A DNA stretch of 64,000 bases from Mantamonas sphyraenae (taxonomy: Eukaryota; CRuMs; Mantamonadidae), in NCBI GenBank assembly GCA_026936335.1, contig JAPMXV010000036.1, positions 186,001 to 250,000 on the forward strand, in the 5' to 3' direction. A program made the translations under genes and the position numbers. The notes under the pieces were generated by a model, which was not told the origin of the DNA, made no database searches, and was given only the letters and a program-made list of their open reading frames with translations. How positions within the stretch are numbered: position 1 is the first letter of the stretch; each line of letters opens with the position of its first letter. Shown here in pieces: positions 12,901-24,730 of this stretch.

Positions 12901-15900
12901 CACGTCGCTCACAACCAACTGGAACACAACCAGGCTGGCAGAGTACCACGCCACACTGCGATGCACCTCCACATTCAGTGGATCGTGCACATCGCCATGT
13001 CGCCAGTGGGAGCCATCGTCGTCGCTCTTGTCACTCTCGTCGGAGGTTGCATCGATGACCACCGCGTCGTCGATGTACGCTTGCGTCTGCGCCTGCAGGC
13101 GCAGATGGCGATAACTGGCCACAAACGAGTCGATGCGAACGAGGGTGAGCGCGTCGACGAGCACAAAGGGCAGGGTCAACACGTCGCCCACCCCGAGGAA
13201 GAAGAGGTGTGTCACCACACGCCATCGCTGCTCGGCGTGGGTGTAGTGGCGCAGTAGACGCCACAACACGGGCCAACGCCACACAAACACAAGTTGCACC
13301 AGGCCCAGCAGCACAAAGGGCAAATCCTTGATCCACGCCAGCAGGACACCAGCCACCATGCGATGCTCCGAGTCGCCGTCCTCAAACGCACGCACTTCAC
13401 GCAGCAGGTGGGGCACACGCCAGCCCGTCAGCAGGATCAACACAAGACCCACCAGCATGGGGATGTCCATCAGCATGTACATCAAGTTGCGCAGTACCTG
13501 CAGACGTCGCTCCGCTGCAGCGTGGTACCGTCGGTGGAACCCTCGCAGCATGGACGGAATGCGCCACAGACACAACACACCCAGGGCCACAAAGGGCACG
13601 TCGGTCAGCAGTTCCCGAAACTGGTAAAACACAAGCGCATGCTTGTTCTCCGACGCGGGAAATTGGCGCCAAAACGTGGCTGTGCGCCAGCTTAGCGTGA
13701 GCAGCAGGATGCACACGACGGCAGGCACGTCACTGAGCCACAACAGAAAGAGCCAACCCAGCTGGCGGCGTCGTTCCCACTCGTTCATGGGTGTCTGCAG
13801 GATCTTGGCCAGCATCTTGTTGCGCCAGCAGGTGAGCGAAATAAACAGGGTCATCAGCACAAAGGGGATGTCCAGCACCAGCAGTGCAAGCTCGCGGAAG
13901 GCGTACACGTGCCAGTACATGCGTCGTTCCAACACAATCACCACATCGTCGCCGCCGTCGTCGCCCTCTGCCCCTGGAGTCGACGGAACGGTACGCAGGC
14001 TCATTTGTGCCTCAATCTTGGGCGCCGGGTTCTCCTCCTCGTCCAACAACGATGCCGTGGGATCCAACAGGGCACCCGTGTTGCCTGCACTTGCCCCTTG
14101 GCTGGCGTGTGAGCTCTGTACGCGGATCAGCGACGGTGCCTTGGTCAATGGCGTGCTGCTACCGGCAGATTCACCATTGTCATCTCCTCCGTCACTGGTA
14201 CCGTCGTGGCTGCTGCTGCTGTCTTCATCCTCGTGGTGGCCGTCGTTCAGCACGACGACCGCCGGCATTGTTGTTGCCGTTGTTGCCGTGTGAGGGTGCC
14301 GCAGCACCGCCGCCGTATCGTGCCTTGTACGCCAGTCTGTTCTTTTTCAGTTCATCCAGAAGGACATTGGCACGGTACAAGGTGACAAAGACGACGAGGG
14401 AGGCAGCAATGGCGGGGAGGTCGGCGACAAAGAGGCCGACGTGTTTGAGCACAATGCCACGCTGGCTCCAGCGCGAGTTGACAGTGTGCACCTCGTCCCA
14501 AATCATTTTGGCTCGCCACAGGGTGAGCAGGGACAGGCAGACAAAGGGGATGTCCAGCAGGTCGGAAAAGATGTACAGAAAGTGGTGGACGGTTCGCTCG
14601 CGTCGATGCTTGCCCGAACGCAGCATGCGACGACCGTCTGGCAGCCTATTGCTCCACAGATCCTTCCATAGGAGGAAGCCGCGCACGACGGTGACGGTGC
14701 ACACAAGGGCAAGCACGAGGTGGAAGAGGTCCCTGACCACCTTCCATGCCTGTGCCCACACGTAGTCCTGCGCCTCGATGCCATCAAAGGTGAACGCCAC
14801 AGGGTGACCGGGTGTACGGAACACCTTGCGAATGACGCGTGGCACACGGTACACTGTGGCCAGGAGCAAGGCGGAGGGCAGCAGAGTGAAATAATCCAAA
14901 AAGATGAAGAGGAATTGCACGCTGACGACTTCGCGCACCTCCCACTCCTCACGGCCGTCCCTGCGCAGGATGCGAAAGATGGGAACGAGGCGATATGGAG
15001 CCACGACGACACACAGGGCCAGCAGGGCAAAGAAGAAATCTGTGATGAGGAGGAGGGCGAGAGTGATGAAGCGCCACATGAGCTGGGCCAGCACACGGGT
15101 TTTGATGTTCTCCCGATGCTCCCGGATGGCATTCCACAACGATGTGTGACGATGCCAACCCAGGAGGAGGACCATAGGAAAGGCCACCAGTCCCAGGAGA
15201 TCCATGAGCGGGGCAAAGGTTGCGTTGAGTACCACCTGCACACGCAACGAGACAGAGGTGTACATGTTGGCCTCCATGGTGTTGTCAAACACGTGTGTGC
15301 CCGCCTGCTCATCCATATCTTGGGGCAGCATGGCCCTGAGATCGGGGATGTGCCAGGGCAGGAGAATGTGCAGCAGCAGGAACGGGAGGGTGACGAGGTC
15401 CAACACCGCCATCAACAGATTGATGACCATTTGTACACGGATGGAGTGGGTCTCGTGGGCCCCTTGGGCCAGGCGCTTGCGGTACCAAAGGCTATACGGC
15501 AGTCTGTGTGCCGCACGGGGGGCGTGTGTGGGCAACACACGAGGGGCCGGATTAGCATTTTTCATGATCACAGAAAAGGTCGCCCCCACAGGCACGCGGG
15601 GACATGGATCACGTACCGTATAAGCAATGCCATGGAAATAAATTGGCTGATGACACAGAGAAAGTCGATTTGGGCCTCGAGGATGCCCATGAGGACCCGA
15701 AGGCTGCCCAGAGTGAAGCGAGGGAAAGAGAGAGTTAGTGTGAGGCGTGGAGAGTGGCAGTGTGTGCTGGGGTGCGGACACGTACACAGGGGCTCGCATG
15801 TCCCATTTGAGTTGGTGAACAATGGTCCAGCCTCCATAGCCATGAATGACTGTGTGTGTATGTGTGTATGTGTGTGTGGTGTCAGGTGCAATCGTCGACG

Positions 15901-16403
15901 GCGACGTGTCAGATCCTATTTTGAGATGCGGGACGTTTGCGCGACATCAAGGCGGGTAGCGCGGCACAGCGCACAACGTACAGGCAAAACAGCCACAAGC
16001 GAGCACGGCTATCCACTCGTCGTTGCTGGCAACATAAACAAAGTGGGCCAGGATGGCATACTGGCCCAGGACCCAGGGCACAGACGCAAGGGCGACGAGA
16101 CCACGCAGCACGCTCCTTTTCAGCATCAGGCTCCAGGACGAGTGCAACGGCGTAGCAATGAACTTCTGTGCATGGTGCATTCCATGTGTGGCCCATGGCG
16201 AGGGTCATTGCCACGTGAAAATGCGTGTGAGAGGCTGGGATGGATTTGGGGAACGGGAGGCGACAAGATGGGAACCGTACCCCAACACTTACCCCACAAA
16301 CATGAAAGTAGCCGTAGGCTGGTAGGGAGACCAACACACATATATACTGCAGGAGCTTGTTGAGGGCATGGATGGCCACCAGCAGGCAGGGTTCTTGTGC
16401 CAT
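9978..16403 (-). CDS. Giant polytopic membrane protein with repeated D-x-P/W-R helices and C-terminal UBA-like domain
   Basis: Five exons fit: 16403-16293, 16165-15982, 15849-15786, 15703-15617 and 15503 onward, giving roughly 1,950-1,990 residues. At least thirteen hydrophobic units share a pattern: Asp followed by a Pro-Phe pair, 10-15 aliphatic residues, then Trp/Tyr-Arg and often Pro. Examples are LLDIPFVCLSLLTLWR, LVLDIPFVLM...CWR, LLTDVPFVALGVLCLWR and MLMDIPMLVGL...GWR. Further membrane helices follow, then a soluble domain, an acidic linker and a UBA-like helix bundle (VVAQLVAMGWNHELASNAA). The frame changes near 14,200-14,310 and near 10,690-10,790. A 112-nt and an 82-nt GT-AG intron could bridge these, as could single-base indels. 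I do not recognise the family. A transporter, scaffold or lipid-handling role cannot be chosen from sequence. Confidence 0.75.
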
Positions 16404-17157
16404 GACCCCGAACCACAGCCACAGAAATCAGTTGTGCTGCGCTGGGTGACCCGGCGTCTCCAAACGGCCCAACTTTTTTCTTTTTTCCAACCGTCCCGTC
16501 AACGCTACATTAGTCCCTTTCAGAGCAGCACACGAGCCCCAGGGAATTTTGTGTACGCACTGCTTCGTCGACTGTGACCGAGATACCGAAATCGACAAGC
16601 AACATGGAGGTTGGTTGGTCGGAAGTCGCCGACGAAATTCGCAACAAAACACGCGGGTTTTTTCTTTCCACCGTGGTGATGCATGCAAGGACATGGCTGG
16701 GCATTGCATACACGACCCCGATGTGTCGTTTGTGTACCTAGGCACACGTATGCATGCGATCCTGGGCTTCAACGTTGTTGATGGGGTGTCACGCGGGAGG
16801 GGAAAGTGCCTGGAGGGGAACACGTAGCGCTGCGCGGTGCTTTGTGACCGTGTGCGACGTTAACGACGTACCAACGCTCAGGTTGGGCACCAATCGTACG
16901 AGTGCAGTGTGTGTTCCATGGCATGGCTATTATTGAGACCTCGTCACATCGTGTGCTTGGGTGTCAAACCGCGCACGTCAGTCGGCATGAGCGCACAAAA
17001 GTCCCCCTCGTTCCAACTTGGGACTCTTCCCCCGCCGTACCATGTCCCCACCCACATTCCGCCCGCCCGCAATCAGTTGCTGTCATGTTGGGCAACGCAT
17101 ACGTCGCTCACACACAACGCTCGCATCCCATGTGCAGGGAAAACGACCAGATAATGG
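16404..17157. other. Longest gene-free stretch, between divergent genes
   Basis: These 754 bp separate the start of the giant membrane gene and the likely start of the homeobox gene. No convincing ORF, tRNA-like fold, tandem repeat or splice pair was seen. It has a pyrimidine-rich stretch near 16470-16500. It is the longest non-coding interval here and probably holds promoter elements for both genes, and possibly 5' exons of the homeobox gene. This is inferred from position only. Confidence 0.4.
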
Positions 17158-18727
17158 ATGTCGGGAGCGAAATCAGATTCGCTTGGACGCCGGCCTAGAA
17201 ACGCCCGTGGACAGCGATCTGCAAGCCTCCCTCACATACAAACACGACCAACCGCGTCAGCATTGCCGTCGATCCGCACATTGCTGGACCAGTTGCATGG
17301 AGATCCTCATGGCGATGGCAGAACACCTTTGGAAGGTGGTCCGGTTGCATCCGCAGCGCAGACGGCCGCCCAGCAAGTCAACCAGGCCATGATGTCGATG
17401 CAGACGACCAATGTTGCCCCTTCCATGCTGCCTGGATCGTATGGGATGATGGGCAACAACATCATGTCTCATCTCTACTCGGCGGGCACAAATGCGGAAG
17501 TAATTCAGAGCCTCTGGAACGCACAGGCCCAGGCCCAACTACGCGAGGCCAACACGTCTCTCTTTACGGGCAACAACCTTATGCACATTATGCAAGGCAC
17601 ACCGCAGATGCAGCAGGGCACCCATGACACGCTGGGGGCGCTATTGGCGCTGACCACAACGCCGAATCAGCAGCAAAGCTCAGAACCTTCCGGAACCAAC
17701 CCCCATCGCAGCGGTAGCAACAAGCGTTCCTCCAAGGTGCTCAACGAGTGGTTTTTCAGGAACATCAGCCATCCGTACCCGACGCAAGAAGAGAAGGAGA
17801 CCCTTGCGGAACAGACGGGCATGAGTTTGACGCAGGTGAGTTGTTCGGCGCCTCCTTCCAGAACGGGCGAACCCTGCTCTCCGCGCTTCCTTTTCTGCCC
17901 GTACATGCGTACTTGGACACGGGCACACATGCACACTCACACACATGCTTTTCTGTGCCACACGCACCCTCCACAGATCAACAACTGGTTTGGCAACAAG
18001 CGCATCCGCTTCAAGCGCAAGGTGAAAAAGGTAAGCGGAGGGAAAAAAAAAAGTGTGTACTGCTTCCTTTGTGTTTTCTCACCCTCGTTTCCTACCGACA
18101 CTCACGCACAACCACCCGCCTGCGCACCTCCAGGAACGCTCCATGGGTGTCTCGGCGAGTGAAATTGTAAAAAGCATGGGATACGATGTGGCGGACGATG
18201 AAGTGGAGCTGGATGAGGAGGACGAAGAGGATGAACGGCACCGCCCCTCGCGCAAACGTCAGCGTGTCCACTTTGACAACGAAGACGGGGAGCACGAAGA
18301 CGAAGAGAACGAAGAGAGAACAAAGCATCTCAACATGGCCGCACAAATGCTCGAGGGCATGCGAAATGGCAACGGCATTCGCAGGACGAGCTCGAGCAGC
18401 GCGGCCTCGACCACCACCACCACTACTACCATCACACCAGCCGAATCACCTCGAGAGGCCGCCGACAATGATGACGGGGAGGATGAGGCTGAAGAGCACG
18501 ACGGAGAACGCAACGGCGACTCGACAACACCACGCAGAAGCGGACGTCAGCGACGTTCGTCGCAGCGTGTATCGTCCATGGTTGCCCAGGCACTTATGTA
18601 CGAAGAAGCCGTCAGCAGACGCAGCAGCAGTAGCAGCACCAACACCAGCGACTCGACAAAGCTGGAGGATGCCGCCTGGCTGCATCGTCAAAAAGGCGGC
18701 AAGTTTCACAAGGGAGGAAAGTCATGA
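17158..18727 (+). CDS. TALE-class homeobox transcription factor, PBX-like recognition helix
   Basis: Exons 17158-17835, 17977-18030 and 18134-18727 give 441 residues. The homeodomain spans the first two introns. It starts near KRSSKVLNEWFFRN, has the TALE extension with the Pro-Tyr-Pro turn (ISHPYPTQEEKE), and its third helix INNWFGNKRIRFKRK is nearly identical in form to the PBC/PBX class. An N-terminal Gln/Met/Asn-rich region may be an activation domain. The C-terminal part is acidic with basic patches (RPSRKRQR and RRSGRQRR) that look like nuclear localisation signals. It should be a nuclear DNA-binding regulator. No PBC-A/B domain was recognised upstream. The first intron is 141 nt, a multiple of three, without stops. 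Start choice is tentative. Confidence 0.85.
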
Positions 18728-18806
18728 GCGACATCGCAAGGCAAAAGAATGTTTTGATCACACCCCAACTCGCAACTCGCTGCCCTCTTCTTCCATTCGC
18801 GGGGAC

Positions 18807-20060
18807 TCACCCGCTTTCCACGGATCGATAGACGCAGTAGAATGCGTCTTCGAGCAACCGCAGAGCAAAACTCTCTCGGGGCAACTTGTCCACCCAGTGT
18901 TCCAGATGCGTGTCTGTGTCCGCACGCGAAAAGAGTTCGTCCACTTGCGGCGCTCGTGTGACAATGGGCACATTGTTGTCGCCAAACCGGTTACCCATCG
19001 AGTCGAAAAACACCCAGCTGTCGTCTGCGTCGCACCGCACAAAACACACAAAGTGGCTCTTGAAAATGCACAGGACGGCAAACAGCTCCAGTGTGGCTGT
19101 GCTGGCAAAGTCGCGCGCTTCCTTGCTCAACAGGCGGTTGACGCTGGTCAGGTACACGCTTGGCAGCACACGCTCAAACGTTTGGAACTCTTTGCCCGCC
19201 CGCGGCAGCTGTACAATCAACGCGGGCGGCAGGCTATCGAAGCGCATGCTGTTGTCATTGCAGTACTTGAGCACAAGGTCGTTGGTGCTGGGCATGTGAC
19301 CCACCTCGTCTCGTGCGCTCTGGTCGAGAAAGATGGGAAAGATGTGGCTGCTCAGGTGGGCCTTGCCGCTGGAGTAGTGCACAAACGCAGGCACTTGCAG
19401 CACGTCAAAGATCACGTTGAGCAGTTCGTCCACGTCACGTTCCTCACATTGCACCTCTGGGTCGTTGCCACTCAGTCGCTGGTTGAGCAGCAATCGCCAA
19501 GGCAACACCTGCGTCTTACTGACAAATTGCCGTCGCCGCAGCGGGTTCACAATCCCGTTGATGAGTGTCATGCGAAACGACTCTCCGTACTCTGTGTCGA
19601 TGTCTGTGCCCAGCAGAAGTGCATCCAGGGCGTCTGTGTGTGCAAACAGGGCGTACAGGGTGCTGTCCAGATAGCACGAGTTGTTCGCCCCCTGGATGCC
19701 CCTCAGGTAGCCCACATATGCACCCTCCAGGCTCTTGGGTACCCTCAACGGCGTGTCACTCACCTCCACATTGTACAATTGCCAATCGCTGGGCGCCACC
19801 GGTCCCCACCGTTCGTCAAACAATCGCTGGGGTTGGTGCGATGGCCACCGCAAATGCCGCTTGCGAAGACACTTGGCCACAAAAGATGTTGTGATAGCAT
19901 CCGTCGTCGTGGCAGATCATGCTTGCCCCACGGTCCTCGCATGCAGTGCATAGCCAGCTCACACGGTCACGAAACTGCTCGGCCAGTTGGCCAAACTGCT
20001 CCTTCTCAGTCGTCCCTGCGTCCGTGTGGCTACTCCCACCACCATCGATGCTGCTGCTGT

Positions 20061-20140
<80 letters not shown>

Positions 20141-22987
20141 AGTGGAATGATCTCGGTGAGCGGTTTCGTCGCCGTTGTGTTGGCCGACGAGAACCACATC
20201 TTCCCCGTCGCCGTCGCCACACCCATCATCCTCCACACTCGCCTCCACCTCCACCTCCACCTCCACCGGTCGTAAGATGTCATACCGGTGGTGGTACCTG
20301 TATCCAACCAAGTTGTGACGAGTGTCGTAACAATCGTCACAGAAGAAGTTGGAGCAGTCCACACAATAGCAGTCGCCCGCCACCTTGCGGCAGCGCACGC
20401 ACAAGTCACTTTCGCCCAACTGCAGCAGACGGTGTCTGGAATAGTAGGAATATCCCGTCTGCGAAGTGTGCATGTAGTCGCTGCAGTCCAGACACATGTT
20501 GCTGCGGCAGAATGTGCACCACACCGCCGCTGGTTGGCGGTAGCACTGCTGACAATCCGTGTACGGCAGGCGCTTGACAAGCTCTACGCGTTTGCCACCT
20601 CCGCGACTGGAGCCCTGGTCCTCGTGGCTGGCCATGTCGGTGAGCGGATTGTGCTCGGCCGTCAATCCGCCGTGAAAGTCCATGCAGGGCTCGCAGATGG
20701 CTGCATGACACACGGCACACCAATGTACGGGTTTGGCATCGTCACACCCGCTGCATGCAGGTGAGAGCGTTTCCATATCCCTGTGCACGCGGATCCTGTT
20801 TGCATGTTTGTTGTCACTGCAAGCTTGGCACCACGCGTGGCCACACTCGTAACACATCACCTTGGCCATACCTGAGCATTGGAAACAAGCCGTGCGTGCA
20901 GCCCACGAGCCAATGTCTCTCACCACGTGTTCGCTGGCCGACGACAATGCAGCACGCGTGCCGGTGCCACCTCCGCGGTCGGCCACAGTGTCATTCACCA
21001 CCTCTTCGCCCCTCTCCTGTGCCAACAGATGGTCTTCCACATGGTGGTCCATCTTGGCCAGTTCCACCTTCTTCCCGCAAATGGGACATTCTTCGCTCTT
21101 GGCACCGCACAGATCTTCGTGGTGCAACAACTCCTCCCTGAGAAAGACCTCGCCACAGAATTCACACGGCAGCTCTGTGGCCTTGCACTCCAGACGGTGT
21201 GATTCCCATCCATGGTCCGTGTCGCGCACGTCTGCCTGGCAAAACTGGCATATCTTCAACCTCAACAAACAGGTGTTCTGCTCGTGCGCTCGCCGTGCAT
21301 CCACACTGTACTGTGTCTTTGTGCAAAACCAGCACATCACAGTATTTCGTTCCGTGCACTCGTACACCGCATGCTCCCACAATCGTCCGCACATGGCCTT
21401 GCACCACATGCACTGCTTTTTGGGCTTTCCATCACGCGCTTCGCCAGCCCTCGGCACACCCACCATCCGATCATATTTAACCTCAGCTGAGCCTTTGCAC
21501 TGGTCCAGGTGTTCGTTGAGGACGTCCAACTTGACACGTTTGCCACAGCCCTGGGGACACTCGATGGGCATCTGCTCGCAGTTGCTCTCGTGCACCTCGA
21601 GTTCGTCCGCCGCAAACGTGTCGTTGCAGTACTTACAGCGCTTGCCATGGTACAGACGCACGTGATCGCGCAGATTCTGTCGCATTAGCGTCTGGTGACA
21701 CTGTGTGCATTCTGTGGTCCCGTCGGGACACTCGGTCTTGTGCTCAGCCAACTCAGGCAAAGTGTCAAACCGCCTCCTGCAGTCGGGGCATTCGGGCCGC
21801 AAATGACAATTCTTTTCGTGATCCCTGTACATGCAGCTCTTCATGCTGCTGTTGCACCGCAGGCACTCCTGCGTCGTCTGTCGCCTTTCGTGTTCCCTTG
21901 TCACGCACGCGTGCATGCGTTCCGAGCAGTAGCGGCAGGCTACCTTTTGCAAGTGCTGCTCTTCCAACACTTGCGGTGTACAGTCAGTCTTGCAGGCCTC
22001 GCAATGCACCAGCTCTGCCTTGCATAGCTCACGCAGGTGTCGACTTTTGTGCGGCAACAACACCAGCTCGTCACACGCAGGACAGGCCTGCATGCCCTTG
22101 CAAGGACGTATGCGCTTGTGCCGTGTCACCTGGTACGCCTCCCCAAAGGCCCCGCACGACTCGCACGCAACCACGTTCTCGTGACACTGCGTTGCAAGGT
22201 GGTACTCCTCCAGCCCGTCTGTAATACGCTTGCCGCACTCCCGACACCGTGGCGCACTCATACAGTTATCCTTGTGTGCCTCGAGGTACGCTCGCGTGCC
22301 TGTTTGTCCACAGTAGTCACACCTGCCGTCTGTGCTCGACGAGCTTTCCGCTCCCTCTTTGTCCGCTTCTTCTTCCTCCAAATCGGCCTCGCTCTCCTCC
22401 CCACTGCTTTCACCGTCGCCTTCTCCGTGCCCGTTGCCGCTGCTCCATCCTGTGTTGCTCGTGTTTGTGATGTGACCCGTCCCCGATGTACCCCCTGCAT
22501 GCGTAACGTGGACTTCTGCTCGTTTCCGCGTGCTGTGTTTGCTCTCCAAGTGTGCTGCAAACTCGTCGGGCGTCATGCCGTCTTCGCCGCATATGCCGCA
22601 ACGCTGGCGCCGCTTGTTACAGTTGCGTTCGTGCGACACAAAGCTGAAGCGGTTGAATTCCTTTCCACAGTGCTGGCACTGCTGCTGCTCTCGGTGCGGG
22701 CACTTGAGTTGGTGACTTGCTCGTTTCGACTCATGCTCAAAAGACTTGGTGCAATACCGACACGAGAATCGAATGGTGGAGCGCAGTGAAGGGCGTGTGC
22801 CTGTCGTGCTGTGTCCCCTACGTGCCGACACACGACACGACTTCTTGTGCAGGTCCATTTCCCCCGGTCGCACCTGCACACCGCACTGGCTGCACGCTTT
22901 CTTCACACCAGTACAGTACAACTTGTGGATCGCCTTCTTGAGGATAGTTTCCTCCCCACAGTGTGGACATTCCCAGCGCTCCGCCAT
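18807..22987 (-). CDS. CYLD: CYLD-family deubiquitinase with long zinc-finger array and B-box-like fingers
   Basis: Exons 22987-20198, 20136-19873 and 19826-18807 are each multiples of three and give 1,357 residues; the introns are 61 and 46 nt. The C-terminal third is a CYLD-type USP: Cys box GIQGANNSCYLDSTLYALF and His box FKSHFVCFVRCDADDSWVFF. CYLD enzymes cleave Lys63- and Met1-linked ubiquitin. The N-terminal 900 residues are unusual. They carry many TRAF-like or XAF1-like C2HC fingers (CPHCGEE, CSQCGVQ, CRYCTKSF, CQHCGKEF and more), followed by repeated B-box-like modules (CYECGHAWCQAC, CTFCRSNMCLDCSD, CVDCSNFFCDDC), a polyglutamine/serine linker and a further Cys motif CTACEDRGASMIC. 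No CAP-Gly domains were seen, unlike animal CYLD. The start MAERWECPHCG lies at the first finger. Confidence 0.9.
20041..20140 (-). repeat. CAG-type trinucleotide tract encoding Gln then Ser/Asn
   Basis: On the minus strand this is a near-pure CAG run of about 13 copies (20101-20139) followed by an AGC-rich stretch, so it encodes polyglutamine and then polyserine within exon 2 of the CYLD-like gene. It begins right at the 3' splice site of a 61-nt intron. Length variation between strains is likely because such tracts slip. Confidence 0.8.
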
Positions 22988-23238
22988 TTCGAGCTGGTGT
23001 TGTCCTGGAATTCCGTTTGCTCGAATTGCGCGTTCTCGGCACAGACTGGAACGTGTGAACACCGTCCATGGTGTGTTGTAGATGATCCATTGTGAGTGAA
23101 GTGCATCCTCCTCTTCATCGTCATTGTGAATCGTGCAGGCGGACAGCGGTCGTTCGAAAGCACGGGCAATCTGAACACGGACGCAACCAACCAAAAACCA
23201 AATCCCGTCCCAAAACAGAAAAGCCACCGTCTGCTGCC
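22988..23238. promoter_or_regulatory. Shared head-to-head promoter region
   Basis: These 251 bp lie between the divergent start codons of the CYLD-like gene and DNAAF1. Nothing but weak ORFs is visible. A bidirectional promoter is inferred from geometry. Confidence 0.4.
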
Positions 23239-24718
23239 ATGTCTTACGTGCGCAAGATCAAGTTGGAGGACGGCGTACTCTCTCCAGAGTTTGTACGCAT
23301 GACCTGCATCGAGAACAACCTGTACACCACCCCTGAGCTCAACGAGAAGCTCTATCTGCACTTTAAGGGCATCCGCAAGATTGCTGGTCTCGATGAGTAC
23401 ACAGCCGTGCGAGCTCTGTGGCTCGAATCCAACCTCATCAACAAGATCGAGGGGCTCGACGCACTCACCGATCTCCGCTGCTTGTACGTTTCAATGTGCC
23501 CAAACGACATGCACATATGGTGTAGGGCGCGCACATCCACACCGTACATTGTGTCGTGCATGTTTCCTTCCAACGTTTCCATGCATGGTCCCTCTGCGAG
23601 CGCTTGGCGCCATGTTTCCGTTTGATGCGTTTTTTGGCGCGAGCCCAGGGTCCCCGTCGGGCATGGACAGTTGCCAGCTGGAGAGAGGAGGGTGCGATCG
23701 GTTTGTGCAGTCGCTTATATCCCACCATGCCCACAGGTATCTGCATCAGAATGCCATCGACCGAATCGAGGGCTTGGGCGGTTGCGGGAATCTGGACACG
23801 CTGAACGTGAGCCAGAACTTGCTCACAAGCCTGGATGGCCTCGCTGAGAGCTGTCCCGAGTTGACCACTCTCCACTGCACACACAACAAGCTTGCGTCGC
23901 TGGAGTCGATCCAGGACCTGCCGCAGATGGCCAAACTGAGCATTGTCGACTTGAGTGCGAACAAGCTGGACGACGGACAGGAGGGAGAGGCCCTTCTGGA
24001 GCTGCTGGGTTCTATGCCCAGTCTTCATGTGTTGCACCTCAAGGGCAACCCTGTGGTGAGCAAGATCAAGAACTATCGCAAACGGGTGGTGGTTGCCTGC
24101 AAACAACTCACCTACCTCGACGACAGGCCCGTGTTTGAGGACGAACGCCGCATGACGGAAGCGTGGGCCCAGGGTGGTCGCGATGCAGAGCGTGCAGAGC
24201 GTGAAAAGATCCGAGCAGAGAAGAAGGAGCGCGACGACGCAAACTTTAACTTTCTGTTGCAGATGCGCTCCGAGGCAAAGGCCAGCCAGGAGCAATTCCG
24301 TGAGCAGCAGCGCAAGGAACTGCGTGCAGGCGGGGCTGGAGGCCTGGACAAGGATGAAGCAGAGGAAGCACAGCAACAGGAGGCTGGTACAAGCAGCCGC
24401 GTGGACATTGAAGAGATCGAGGTGATTGAGGTCGACGAAAACGACGAGCTCGAAGCAAATGAGGAGACAGTTGTGGGAGGTGCAGACACGAGCGACTCCA
24501 TGCCAAGCAAGACGTCAGTGGGTACAGGGCAACGCGAGCAGGATTCCGACGACGAGGCCGACGACGACGACGAATTGGACGCCCCCTTGCCAGACGGGTT
24601 GGACTATGATGTCAACACAGGCAAGGCACGGCTGTTTAGTGATGGTCTGGATGACGGTGGGGACGTGGAAGGTGAAGGGACGCCTGGAGGCGAGGGAGAG
24701 CTTGCAGACATCGATTGA
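23239..24718 (+). CDS. DNAAF1: Axonemal dynein assembly factor, LRRC50/ODA7 type
   Basis: Exons 23239-23483 and 23737-24718 give 408 residues; the 253-nt intron has a GTACGT donor. The protein reads as leucine-rich repeats of the SDS22 type: [59 protein letters not shown] and others, capped by [19 protein letters not shown] and [17 protein letters not shown]. That cap is the diagnostic DNAAF1 segment. A charged coiled coil and a long acidic tail follow. The family acts in the cytoplasm to preassemble outer and inner dynein arms before transport into cilia. Its presence implies a motile flagellum. The stop lies 12 bp from the end of the convergent alsin gene. Confidence 0.95.
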
Positions 24719-24730
24719 AAATCCCGCGCT

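Noticed and set aside
20137-20197. Apparent frameshift at the polyglutamine tract of the CYLD-like gene
   Set aside because: A 61-nt GT-AG intron ending exactly before the CAG run restores the frame, and all three exons become multiples of three.
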